A stretch of DNA of 5,620 bases, from assembly GCA_027451265.1 (NCBI GenBank), contig DAIDJT010000177.1:1-5620 (forward strand). Reading direction: 5' to 3'. This document shows positions 1 to 5,605 of the stretch, one piece after another. This stretch comes from Bacteroidales bacterium. GTDB taxonomy: Bacteria; Bacteroidota; Bacteroidia; Bacteroidales; VadinHA17. The notes beneath the pieces were generated by a model that saw nothing but the letters and a program-made list of their open reading frames with translations, did not search any database and was not told where the DNA came from. The position numbers and the translations under genes are program-made. Position 1 is the stretch's first letter. Each line of letters starts with the position of its first letter.

Positions 1-446
1 TAGAGGGGTTTCTTAAAATTGATTAGTGTTGGAGGGTATTTGCATCTTTCGAAACGTGACTGACCGCGATATTTAAGGACCACCTTTCTTTTCAGTGAAT
101 CAGTCTGACTAAAGTGCATTGTCAGAATCCCGTCAACAGACTGGTCTCTTTCTGCCTTTTTTAAGAAACCGGCAACGTCAAACCGAAGGGAGACATGGAG
201 GAGATCCTCCTCTTCAAACAGCGATAAATATTTTACAGGAGGTATCTGATACTGCAACTCCGTTTTGTTTGCATCAGGCCGGCCCTTCAGATCCTGCCAG
301 GCAGTATCAACCTGGTTTGCCAGCGCTTTCACTGTCGTGTCTGTCTGACCACTGGACGGAAAGACTGAAAGTGCGAAGAACATGAGTACGCTGAAGTTCA
401 GCAGAAGAACTGCATTGCACTTTTGAAAACAGGTCCCGGACTTCAT
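1..446 (-). CDS. Exported protein of unknown function, 5' part only (runs off left edge)
   Basis: Reading the minus strand from the ATG at 446-444 gives 148 uninterrupted codons to the window edge, with two bases (TA) left over, so the 3' end is missing. Residues 1-34 look like a Sec signal peptide: a basic start (MKSG...K9), a hydrophobic core around 12-29 (AVLLLNFSVLMFFALSVF) and a likely cut after SSGQ. The mature part contains LLHVSLRFDVAGFL (about 82-95) and then a segment RGQSRFERCKYPPTLINFKK (127-146). The pattern RG-x-(S/F)R..C.(F/Y)PP...(L/I).FKK reminds me of uncharacterised Bacteroidetes exported proteins, but I cannot name the family. An in-frame ATG at 458-456 is an alternative start, with a stop codon directly before it. 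I prefer 446 because it overlaps the upstream ORF's stop by ATGA, which suggests translational coupling. The function is unknown. The coding call rests on the long open frame, the signal peptide and the motif. Confidence 0.72.
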   Translation of the reverse strand, partial: MKSGTCFQKCNAVLLLNFSVLMFFALSVFPSSGQTDTTVKALANQVDTAWQDLKGRPDANKTELQYQIPPVKYLSLFEEEDLLHVSLRFDVAGFLKKAERDQSVDGILTMHFSQTDSLKRKVVLKYRGQSRFERCKYPPTLINFKKPL

Positions 447-625
447 TTTGTTCTGCATTTAAACAACAATAATACAGGCGGATTGGTTCTGCATTCATTT
501 GAAATAAGCAAGTCTCCTTTTCTGACGTCAGTTGAGGTGATGCCACTTTCGGTTGGATTGCCGCAGCTGAATATGCACAGGCATGATAAGATGAGAGGGA
601 GTGAACTGGTTTCAATCCATGACAT
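443..625 (-). CDS. Small lipoprotein-like ORF (60 aa), possible leader cistron
   Basis: This is a 60-codon frame from the ATG at 625-623 to the TGA at 445-443. Its N-terminus has a hydrophobic stretch (residues 9-20) ending in cysteines at 15 and 21; ILSC15 or IFSC21 followed by GN could serve as a lipobox. The rest (about 22-60) is polar with a short hydrophobic patch VLLLF near the end, and I recognise no domain. Two context signals support translation. A good Bacteroidetes-type promoter lies with its -7 box 24 bp before the ATG, the same spacing as at dxs. The stop also overlaps the start of the following exported-protein gene as ATGA. The n-region is weak because it has no Lys or Arg before the hydrophobic core. 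Alternatives are that 447-640 is simply the 5' leader of the next gene, or that this is the stub of a decayed lipoprotein. Confidence 0.4.
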   Translation of the reverse strand: MSWIETSSLPLILSCLCIFSCGNPTESGITSTDVRKGDLLISNECRTNPPVLLLFKCRTK

Positions 626-649
626 CTGTAAGGTAATTTGATTTTATAT

Positions 650-680
650 CAAAGTTAAGCTACAGGGAAGCTAAAGTCAA
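650..680 (-). promoter_or_regulatory. Bacteroidetes-type promoter for the 625-to-left-edge operon
   Basis: On the minus strand TTGA (680-677) is followed after 19 bp by TAACTTTG (657-650), a full match to the phylum's TAnnTTTG -7 consensus, with a TTG -33 element. Transcription would start around 643-645, giving a leader of about 20 nt before the ATG at 625. This lies in the 99-bp gap after the GH20-like gene and suggests that the two left-hand ORFs are transcribed independently of it. Confidence 0.6.
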
Positions 681-724
681 CTGATTGTCAGTGCGAAGTG
701 CGGGAATAACTTTTGAAGCCGGTT

Positions 725-1843
725 TTACAGTGAGGCTGATGTAAGGGAATTTATTTCATCGAACAAGGCTTTGAAGCATTTTACCTGGTCATCATCTCCC
801 GGCCTGGAGCTTCTTCCGTAATATGCATCAAGGAAAGTTTCTGCCGGAGACCAGATGGTATGGACCATTCCCCTGAATCTTTCCTTCATCTGCGGGGTGG
901 AGTGATCCCGAAATTTTATCATATCCCTTGCCTGAAGAACTGCACTTTCAGGGTTTCGCCAGGGGCAGGTGACAACACTCAACCCCTTCATGGTAAACAT
1001 TACCGGAGTCTGATCCGGCCTTTCATAATGCCAGTCACATATCATTACGTCTTTCGGAATCAAATCCACGGCCCTGTGGGTATTGTTAAAGCTTCCTTCC
1101 CATTCCCCTATGCCGGTTGTCTTACCGTCAATGAGTCTGTCACCCCATATCCACAACTGCCTGCCGTTTAGGGCCAGGTGATCACGAATGGTCCTTACCT
1201 CGCCGGCGAACAGTTCAGCCTTGTCCCTGCCGGAGCACCTGGGACACTGCTTCTCGCCTATGTAGAAGACCTCGTCCATGCCGGCGTGGAAGGCATCAGT
1301 CTCAAACACATTGCAAATCTCATCCACAAGGGCAAACACCACCTTGTGAACGTCCGGGTGAAGCGGACAGTAACTTTTGCAATACAGGCCGTCCGGGTTG
1401 GGCCAGGCGTACTTTTCCGGCATCTTTATGTCCGGGGTTTCATCAAATTCAGGGTACTCCCTCAGAAGATTGCCTATGTCCCCTGCCCATGACTGATGGC
1501 CAAGAAGGTTTATCTGCGGAATAATGCGGATATTATTCTTCCTGCAGACAGAGACAATTCTTTTCACGTCAGCCTTTGTAAGCGCAACCGAATCCCTCAG
1601 GTTGGGATAGCTTTCGAACTGATAGTTGAAGTCAACCCGGAGGATGAGCGTATTGACATTTCTCGGCGCCAGTTCACCTTCAATGAATTTAATGAATCTG
1701 TCAAGTCCTGCGGGGGAGGGGGCTGCGATGCAGAAGCCGCGTACGGGCATAATATCATCCGGGGTCAATGTTGATTTTGATGATTGCTGTGCGTTTGCAC
1801 CGATGGCAGCCACCAGGCTAAGAAAGAAAAGAATGCGTTTCAT
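725..1843 (-). CDS. Secreted GH20-like glycoside hydrolase (beta-hexosaminidase catalytic domain)
   Basis: The product is 372 aa with a clear Sec signal peptide: MKR, hydrophobic core 4-15, likely cut after ANA at residue 18. A single TIM-barrel-like domain fills the rest. HAGMDEV at 186-192 matches the GH20 H-x-G-x-D-E motif; D190 and E191 would be the pair that orients the substrate N-acetyl group and acts as general acid. Other GH20-like landmarks are PQINLLGH (109-116), WIWGDR (231-236), W248, DWHYE (270-274), PW (294-295) and TIWSPAE (329-335); Trp and Tyr residues usually line the sugar pocket. The family normally releases terminal GlcNAc/GalNAc from glycans by substrate-assisted catalysis. 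This protein is short and lacks the extra N-terminal domain of classical hexosaminidases, so its substrate is uncertain and a non-canonical activity is possible. A CPRC pair (200-203) just after the active motif could bind metal or form a disulfide. No clear Shine-Dalgarno site is seen. The gene follows tRNA-Leu by 92 bp. Confidence 0.88.
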   Translation of the reverse strand: MKRILFFLSLVAAIGANAQQSSKSTLTPDDIMPVRGFCIAAPSPAGLDRFIKFIEGELAPRNVNTLILRVDFNYQFESYPNLRDSVALTKADVKRIVSVCRKNNIRIIPQINLLGHQSWAGDIGNLLREYPEFDETPDIKMPEKYAWPNPDGLYCKSYCPLHPDVHKVVFALVDEICNVFETDAFHAGMDEVFYIGEKQCPRCSGRDKAELFAGEVRTIRDHLALNGRQLWIWGDRLIDGKTTGIGEWEGSFNNTHRAVDLIPKDVMICDWHYERPDQTPVMFTMKGLSVVTCPWRNPESAVLQARDMIKFRDHSTPQMKERFRGMVHTIWSPAETFLDAYYGRSSRPGDDDQVKCFKALFDEINSLTSASL

Positions 1844-1864
1844 GGTCCGTAGAATTGGGCCATG

Positions 1865-1883
1865 TAAGATAACAATTATCTTA
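1865..1883. promoter_or_regulatory. Perfect 8-bp inverted repeat upstream of the GH20-like gene
   Basis: TAAGATAA-CAA-TTATCTTA is a perfect palindrome with a 3-nt centre. It lies 21 bp before the GH20-like start and 52 bp after the tRNA 3' end. On the minus strand it contains TATCTTAC, a poor -7 box (TAnnTT only), with no good -33 partner. It could be an operator overlapping a weak promoter. A terminator for the tRNA is less likely, since the stem is AT-rich and has no following T-run. Confidence 0.35.
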
Positions 1884-1935
1884 AATTGAATGAGTCTTGG
1901 GTATCGACCTGCAGAAAAGCGGTTGGGAATATTTG

Positions 1936-2019
1936 TACCCGGAGCCGGGATCGAACCGGCACAGCATCGCTGCCACTGGTGTTTGAGACCAGCGCGTCTA
2001 CCAATTCCGCCATCCGGGC
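1936..2019 (-). tRNA. tRNA-Leu, anticodon CAA
   Basis: This is an 84-nt class II tRNA on the minus strand. The acceptor stem GCCCGGA/TCCGGGT has a G-U first pair and the discriminator base is A at 1936. The D arm GCGGAATTGGTAGACGC is typical of tRNA-Leu. The anticodon stem CTGGT/ACCAG closes the loop CTCAAAC, giving anticodon CAA (reads UUG). There is a long variable arm (GGCAGCGATGCTGT region) and a T arm GCCGG-TTCGATC-CCGGC. The 3' CCA is not encoded, because ACAA follows. The gene sits between the DUF1080 lipoprotein and the GH20-like gene, and its upstream region is the tandem repeat described separately. Confidence 0.97.
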
Positions 2020-2103
2020 AATGTCATTTTCAAATCTGCTTCTTTAATTTATTCCTGTTCAATCAATATTTCCTTTACTCATCTCATCCGGATGGCGGAA
2101 TTG
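2002..2103. repeat. 16-bp perfect inverted repeat of the tRNA-Leu 5' end
   Basis: CCGGATGGCGGAATTG occurs on the plus strand at 2088-2103 and on the minus strand as tRNA nucleotides within 2017-2002. The arms are separated by 70 bp that hold the probable tRNA promoter. The sense copy at 2246-2261 has one mismatch. The same sense copies also pair with the 12-mer copies at 2167 (9 of 9 bp, CCGGATGGC/GCCATCCGG) and 2327 (8 of 9). Confidence 0.85.
2031..2063 (-). promoter_or_regulatory. Probable tRNA-Leu promoter, inside the repeat unit
   Basis: On the minus strand ATTG (2063-2060) is followed after 21 bp by CAGATTTG (2038-2031), a one-base departure from TAnnTTTG. The -7 box ends 11 bp before tRNA base 1, which leaves a 5' leader of only a few bases. 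The duplicated copy 158 bp further upstream reads CAGATTTA at 2196-2189, so it has lost the final G and may be weaker or dead. Confidence 0.45.
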
Positions 2104-2130
2104 CCTCCCCTGCGGTCCGGCTGCGCGCTA

Positions 2131-2151
2131 AAAACACCCACCGGGTGTTTT
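2131..2151. terminator. Stem-loop in repeat unit 1, terminator-like in both directions
   Basis: AAAACACCC-ACC-GGGTGTTTT is a perfect 9-bp stem with a 3-nt loop. A-run and T-run ends make it resemble a bidirectional intrinsic terminator, although the runs form part of the stem and the GC part is short. On the minus strand it would stop read-through from the DUF1080 gene toward the tRNA. It could equally be the structural core of the repeat. Confidence 0.4.
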
Positions 2152-2292
2152 CTGACGCTTACCCTTGCCATCCGGGCATTGTCATTCTTAAATCTGTTTC
2201 CTTAATTTATTACAGTTCAATCAATATTTCCTTTACTCATCTCATCCGGATAGCGGAATTGCCTCCCCTGCAAACCGGCCCCTTCGCTAAGT

Positions 2293-2307
2293 CAGCCCAC
2301 CGGGCTG
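2293..2307. other. Homologous stem-loop in repeat unit 2
   Basis: CAGCCC-ACC-GGGCTG is a perfect 6-bp stem on the same ACC centre as the unit 1 stem-loop. Compared with unit 1, the three pairs beyond the shared CCC/GGG are all changed on both sides (A-T to G-C, C-G to A-T, A-T to C-G), so pairing is kept while sequence is not. The outer part of the stem is not conserved. Confidence 0.6.
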
Positions 2308-2424
2308 CATTTTAACGATCGGTCCTGCCATCCGGGCAGATAATAATCTGCAGTCATCAGTCTGAAGTCTGAAGACATACGGATTAGCCGGATGCGAAAA
2401 TAGGATAAATATTTGAAAACCCCA

Positions 2425-3192
2425 CTACTGCCTTATTTTAAGGATCTCCACCTTCCTGAACTCAACCGGATGGGATTCTGACTGCAAGGCTATAAAGCCC
2501 TCCTTCAGCGGCGTTCCCTGCGGCAGGGTGAAGCCCTCAGGCAGATCGCCGCCTATCTGCGGGTTGGAGTATGTCAGTACAGTGTCACCGTTGACAATAT
2601 GATGAATGATACTGTCACCGTAAACCACCAGCTCCGCCGTGACCCATACATCATCATAAAAGTACTTTGAGGATGATGAGGTACAGTGTTCCGTTATCAG
2701 GGAGTCGCCTATCATAATATGGGTATGAGGTGTGCAGACGTTCATTGTAGGCGTTTCCCTCTCAGCGGTGCTGCCCAGGAACTGAACCTCGACCGATACT
2801 GGCCAGTCCTGGTTGAGTCCGATTGTTGCCGGATCCTGGCAGTGGAACATTATGCCGCTGTTGCGGAAACCCCAGGAGGGGCCGCCCGGAGTCTGCTCAC
2901 CGGTGAAGCGGTATTCAACTCTCAGCTTATACGAAGAGAAGGGTTCCTTGTAGTAAATGTGACCAAATTCATACCTGAAGGTGTCATACTCCGAATATGA
3001 AACCTTCATGACCCCGTCTTCGACCCTGAAGGTGTTTTTGTAGTTCTCGCCGAGAGGTGATCCTTTGATCTTAATCACCCATCCGTCACTGTCCGTTGAA
3101 CAGTGGGATCCACTCCACTGCTCCTTCGTCTTCGGGGAACAGGAGGCGAGAAGGAGAGTGATTGTGGCAAAAATCAGAGTTCTATTTATCAT
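2425..3192 (-). CDS. DUF1080 / 3-keto-disaccharide hydrolase-family lipoprotein
   Basis: The product is 255 aa and begins with a lipoprotein signal peptide whose lipobox LASC places the lipidated cysteine at residue 18. The residues after it (SPKTKE) lack the acidic run used for surface export in Bacteroidetes, so a periplasm-facing anchor is more likely. The remainder resembles the DUF1080 domain (PF06439, concanavalin-like fold): YKLRVEYRF (88-96), NSGIMFHCQDP (111-121), SVEVQFLG (133-140), WVTAELVVYGDSIIHHIVNGDTV (183-205) and the C-terminal EGFIALQSES...VEFRKVEILKI (231-253). Members hydrolyse 3-keto-glycosides or are found in polysaccharide-degrading loci, but many are untested, so the activity here is inferred. 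Four cysteines (31, 118, 153, 170) besides the anchor may form disulfides. The ATG at 3192 is preceded by AT-rich sequence without a Shine-Dalgarno site. The gene lies 241 bp after dxs and is probably a separate transcription unit. Confidence 0.88.
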   Translation of the reverse strand: MINRTLIFATITLLLASCSPKTKEQWSGSHCSTDSDGWVIKIKGSPLGENYKNTFRVEDGVMKVSYSEYDTFRYEFGHIYYKEPFSSYKLRVEYRFTGEQTPGGPSWGFRNSGIMFHCQDPATIGLNQDWPVSVEVQFLGSTAERETPTMNVCTPHTHIMIGDSLITEHCTSSSSKYFYDDVWVTAELVVYGDSIIHHIVNGDTVLTYSNPQIGGDLPEGFTLPQGTPLKEGFIALQSESHPVEFRKVEILKIRQ

Positions 3193-3208
3193 AGGTTACA
3201 ATTATGAA

Positions 3209-3221
3209 TGCCCAACGGGCA
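3209..3221. other. Small hairpin in the leader of the DUF1080 gene
   Basis: TGCCC-AAC-GGGCA forms a 5-bp stem 16 bp before the lipoprotein start. It could be an operator or a leader hairpin. No convincing TAnnTTTG box was found around it, so the gene's promoter is not located. The rest of 3193-3330 shows nothing I can assign. Confidence 0.25.
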
Positions 3222-3350
3222 GGTTTAATGACTCAGGATCTGTGTTACAATGCCTGATGGCTTGGGGAGAAGATTATATATCAAGGTTTTGTTCTATAAA
3301 AATTAATGACTCCCGGCCATAATCAAATCCAAATTCCCGAATCGAAATTC

Positions 3351-3432
3351 GCAATTCTCATCTCTCACCTCACACCTCGCAATTTGCAATTCTCACCTCA
3401 CACCTCGCAAATCTCACCTCGCAAATCGCAAA
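3351..3432. repeat. Degenerate short-period repeat abutting the dxs stop
   Basis: The 20-mer that begins TCTCACCTCACACC and ends TCGCAA occurs at 3363-3382 and 3391-3410. A shortened version (TCTCACCTCGCAA) is at 3412-3424, and shorter pieces GCAATT, GCAAAT and CGCAAATC fill 3351-3432. The array starts 1 bp beyond the dxs stop codon and lies wholly within the dxs-to-lipoprotein gap. It looks like replication slippage of a low-complexity sequence. There are no regular spacers, no encoded protein and no strong terminator hairpin. Confidence 0.75.
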
Positions 3433-3433
3433 T

Positions 3434-5341
3434 CTACAATGCCTTATGGCCTGTTGCCTCCAGAATGGCCTGTTTGATCCCTGCTGCATCATACCCGCAC
3501 TCATGCCACAGCTCCTGCTGCGTGCCGTGTTCGACGAAATAGTCAGGTATCCCCAGGCGCCTCACTTCAACCGCATAACCGTGATCATTTGCGAATTCAA
3601 GCACTGCCGAGCCAAACCCACCCTTTATAATGCCGTCCTCAACCGTGATGATTTTTTTGAACCGTTTCATAACACTGTGCAGTACCTCATCGTCAAGTGG
3701 ACCGGCAAAACGCATGTCATAGTGCAGCACGGAGATTCCGTCAGCCCTGAGCGCCTCCGCCGCTTCAACAACAAAGTTCCCGGGGTGGCCCAGGCTCAGC
3801 ACCGCGACATCAATCCCCTCACTTATCAGCCGGGCCCGCCCCACAGGTATCTCCTCAAACGGCTGCCGCCAGTCGCATATCACACCTGTGCCTCGTGGAT
3901 AGCGGATACTGAAAGGTCCCTTAATCTTATCAAGCTGGGCAGTGTACATCATGTTACGTAGTTCCACCTCATCCATCGGGGCGGCAGTAATCATCCCCGG
4001 AATGTTGCGCATGAAGGCGATATCAAAAAAACCGTGGTGCGTCGCCCCATCGGTACCCACCAGTCCGCCACGGTCCAGGCAGAAGACAACCTTGAGTCCC
4101 TGTAATGCTACATCATGCACCACCTGGTCATAGGCACGCTGCATGAATGAGGAGTAGATATTGCAGAAGGGGAGGAGTCCGTTCGCAGCCAGACCGGCCG
4201 AGAAAGTGACCGCGTGCTGTTCACATATGCCAACGTCAAACGCCCTGTCAGGCATCTCCTTCATCATAATATTGAGCGAACACCCGGAAGGCATGGCTGG
4301 TGTTATTCCCACAATCTTTTCATTCTGGCGGGCCAGGTCAACTATTGTATTGCCGAAGACCTCCTGGTAAAGCGGGTGCTTTGAACATTCGGCCGGCCTG
4401 ATAAGCTCACCGGTGCACTTGTCAAATTTGCCCGGGGCATGGAAGATGGTCTGCTGCTCTTCCGCCTTCGGGAATCCCTTGCCCTTCACGGTGACGCAGT
4501 GGAGGAGCTTGGGCCCCGGAATGGTCTTAAGATCTTCCAGTACGCGGGTGAGATGAAGCACATCATGACCGTCTATCGGGCCGAAGTACCTGAATTTAAG
4601 TGCCTCGAACATATTGCTCTGTTCAAGTACCGTCCCCTTGATGCCGTTCTCGAGCTGTGACGCAAGGATCCTGGCCCTGTTGCCGACCCTCTTGTAGCGG
4701 CCGAGAAGGCGCCATACTTTATCCTTGAACCGGTTATAGGTCCGGCTGGTGGTTATGTCAAGAAGGTACTCCTTGAGTGCACCCACGCTGGCGTCAATTG
4801 AAATGTTGTTGTCATTGAGGATAACGAGCAGGTCGGCTTTCTGGTTTCCAGCGTTATTGAGTCCCTCGAAAGCCAGTCCGGCCTGAAGCGCACCATCACC
4901 AATAACTGCTACAACTTTGCGATTCTCGCCCTTGACCTGTGCCGCAACGGCCATGCCCAGTGCTGCCGAGATAGATGTTGAGGAGTGCCCCACGCCAAAG
5001 GCATCGTATCCACTTTCCGACATTCGCGGGAAACCGCTGATACCCTTATATTTACGGTTTGTATGGAATTGCGCTTTCCGTCCGGTAAGAATCTTATGGC
5101 CATAAGCCTGATGCCCCACGTCCCACACAACTTTGTCATAGGGAGTATTATAGACATAGTGCAGTGCGACGGTCAGTTCAACTACACCGAGACTTGCCCC
5201 GAAATGGCCCGGGTTACTGCTGACCTCATCAATAATATGTTGTCTCAGCTCATCGCTGAGCCTTACCAGGTCAAGCCTGTCAAGTTTCCTGAGGTCTTCA
5301 GGAGTGTCTATTTTGTCTAGCAGCCGTTCTGATGATGACAT
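3434..5341 (-). CDS. dxs: 1-deoxy-D-xylulose-5-phosphate synthase
   Basis: This cytosolic thiamine-diphosphate enzyme condenses pyruvate and glyceraldehyde 3-phosphate to DXP with loss of CO2. It is the entry step of the MEP isoprenoid pathway and a precursor source for thiamine and pyridoxal phosphate. The protein is 635 aa, a normal full length. The N-terminal ThDP domain has GHFGAS (45-50, H46), GHSSTS (118-123) and the ThDP/Mg motif GDGA (148-151) to NDNN (176-179). The middle domain has GICEQH (371-376), where E374 is the catalytic glutamate that activates the cofactor, and DRGGLVGTDGATHHG (423-437). SIRYPRG (478-484) is also typical. The C-terminal transketolase domain includes VEDG (567-570), GGFGSAV (574-580) and LGIPD (596-600). 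All key residues seem present. FHAPGKFD (300-307) is the form I associate with Bacteroidetes. The ATG at 5341 is favoured because the promoter lies just upstream. No riboswitch is seen and no partner gene of the pathway is nearby. Confidence 0.98.
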   Translation of the reverse strand: MSSSERLLDKIDTPEDLRKLDRLDLVRLSDELRQHIIDEVSSNPGHFGASLGVVELTVALHYVYNTPYDKVVWDVGHQAYGHKILTGRKAQFHTNRKYKGISGFPRMSESGYDAFGVGHSSTSISAALGMAVAAQVKGENRKVVAVIGDGALQAGLAFEGLNNAGNQKADLLVILNDNNISIDASVGALKEYLLDITTSRTYNRFKDKVWRLLGRYKRVGNRARILASQLENGIKGTVLEQSNMFEALKFRYFGPIDGHDVLHLTRVLEDLKTIPGPKLLHCVTVKGKGFPKAEEQQTIFHAPGKFDKCTGELIRPAECSKHPLYQEVFGNTIVDLARQNEKIVGITPAMPSGCSLNIMMKEMPDRAFDVGICEQHAVTFSAGLAANGLLPFCNIYSSFMQRAYDQVVHDVALQGLKVVFCLDRGGLVGTDGATHHGFFDIAFMRNIPGMITAAPMDEVELRNMMYTAQLDKIKGPFSIRYPRGTGVICDWRQPFEEIPVGRARLISEGIDVAVLSLGHPGNFVVEAAEALRADGISVLHYDMRFAGPLDDEVLHSVMKRFKKIITVEDGIIKGGFGSAVLEFANDHGYAVEVRRLGIPDYFVEHGTQQELWHECGYDAAGIKQAILEATGHKAL

Positions 5342-5366
5342 TGGTACAGGTTGTCAAATGCCGGGT

Positions 5367-5397
5367 CAAAGATACTTATATTTTAATTTTTCCCGAA
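5367..5397 (-). promoter_or_regulatory. Bacteroidetes-type dxs promoter
   Basis: On the minus strand TTCG (5397-5394, one base off the -33 TTTG) is followed after exactly 19 bp by TATCTTTG (5374-5367), a full match to TAnnTTTG. The -7 box ends 25 bp before the dxs ATG, so the leader is short, about 20 nt. The spacer is AT-rich. This supports the chosen dxs start. Confidence 0.6.
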
Positions 5398-5605
5398 TCG
5401 TGCAATCTTGTGACAAACGGGGCATATGTTACCGGTTGCCGGAAGCACTGCCGGAGTTAAACCCCTTCTAAATGAACAATTATTGTAATGTAATGATGAC
5501 CATCTGGGCGTAGTCAAAACTACCGGCTTTTGTACCAGGTTAGATGTAGACTAATTAACTCAAGTTGCTATTTATAAAATTGTTCTAGAGATCGCATAAC
5601 CAAAA
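5398..5605. other. Intergenic region right of dxs
   Basis: I found no convincing gene here on either strand; frames are short and broken by stops. One plus-strand ATG at 5472 runs only 13 codons. The sequence becomes AT-rich toward the right edge. CCGG-rich text near 5432-5457 contains no strong hairpin. Confidence 0.5.

Larger units (their letters stand above)
2009..2338. repeat. Two tandem ~159-bp repeat units plus a 12-bp end, tRNA-Leu-derived
   Basis: The 12-mer GCCATCCGGGCA occurs at 2009, 2167 and 2327, marking units 2009-2166 (158 bp) and 2167-2326 (160 bp) and a terminal stub. The first copy is the 5' end of the tRNA-Leu gene. The first ~105 bp of each unit (2009-2113 and 2167-2271) differ at about 8 positions, roughly 92% identity; the remaining ~55 bp are much more divergent. 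Within each unit, in order along the plus strand, are: the tRNA head in antisense, an AT-rich stretch containing the promoter copy, the head again in sense (ATCCGGATGGCGGAATTG at 2086; one change at 2244), CCTCCCCTGC, and a stem-loop around a CCCACCGGG centre. This element fills most of the 405-bp gap between tRNA-Leu and the DUF1080 gene. No ORF in it is convincing. Confidence 0.85.

Noticed and set aside
119..385. An 88-codon plus-strand open frame
   Set aside because: It is antisense to the left-edge exported-protein gene and shows no recognisable protein features.
307..615. A 102-codon minus-strand open frame
   Set aside because: It overlaps both the small lipoprotein-like ORF and the signal-peptide region of the left-edge gene in a third frame, has no signal or domain, and its start has no promoter of its own.
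423..641. A 72-codon plus-strand open frame
   Set aside because: It is antisense to the small ORF and the start of the left-edge gene, with no supporting promoter or motif.
1890..2315. A 141-codon plus-strand open frame across tRNA-Leu and the tandem repeats
   Set aside because: It is read antisense through the tRNA (GAGIEPAQHRCHWC... is the usual artefact of translating a tRNA-Leu gene backwards) and then through both repeat units, so it is not a credible protein.
2009..2338. Mobile-element attachment site or integron attC array
   Set aside because: No integrase gene is in the window, the repeats begin at the 5' rather than the 3' end of the tRNA where integration scars usually lie, and no GTTRRRY-type core sites are seen in the units.
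2361..2374. Tandem 7-mer TCTGAAG x2 and the nearby stem GCAGAT-AATA-ATCTGC at 2336-2351
   Set aside because: Both are too short to distinguish from chance in an intergenic region, and neither has a T-run or promoter context.
3351..3432. CRISPR-like array
   Set aside because: The repeated pieces are directly adjacent or separated by only a few bases, there are no unique spacers of uniform length, and no cas gene is present.
3446..3961. A 171-codon plus-strand open frame
   Set aside because: It is entirely antisense to the 3' part of dxs, whose own frame is unmistakable; long antisense frames are common in such GC-balanced coding sequence.
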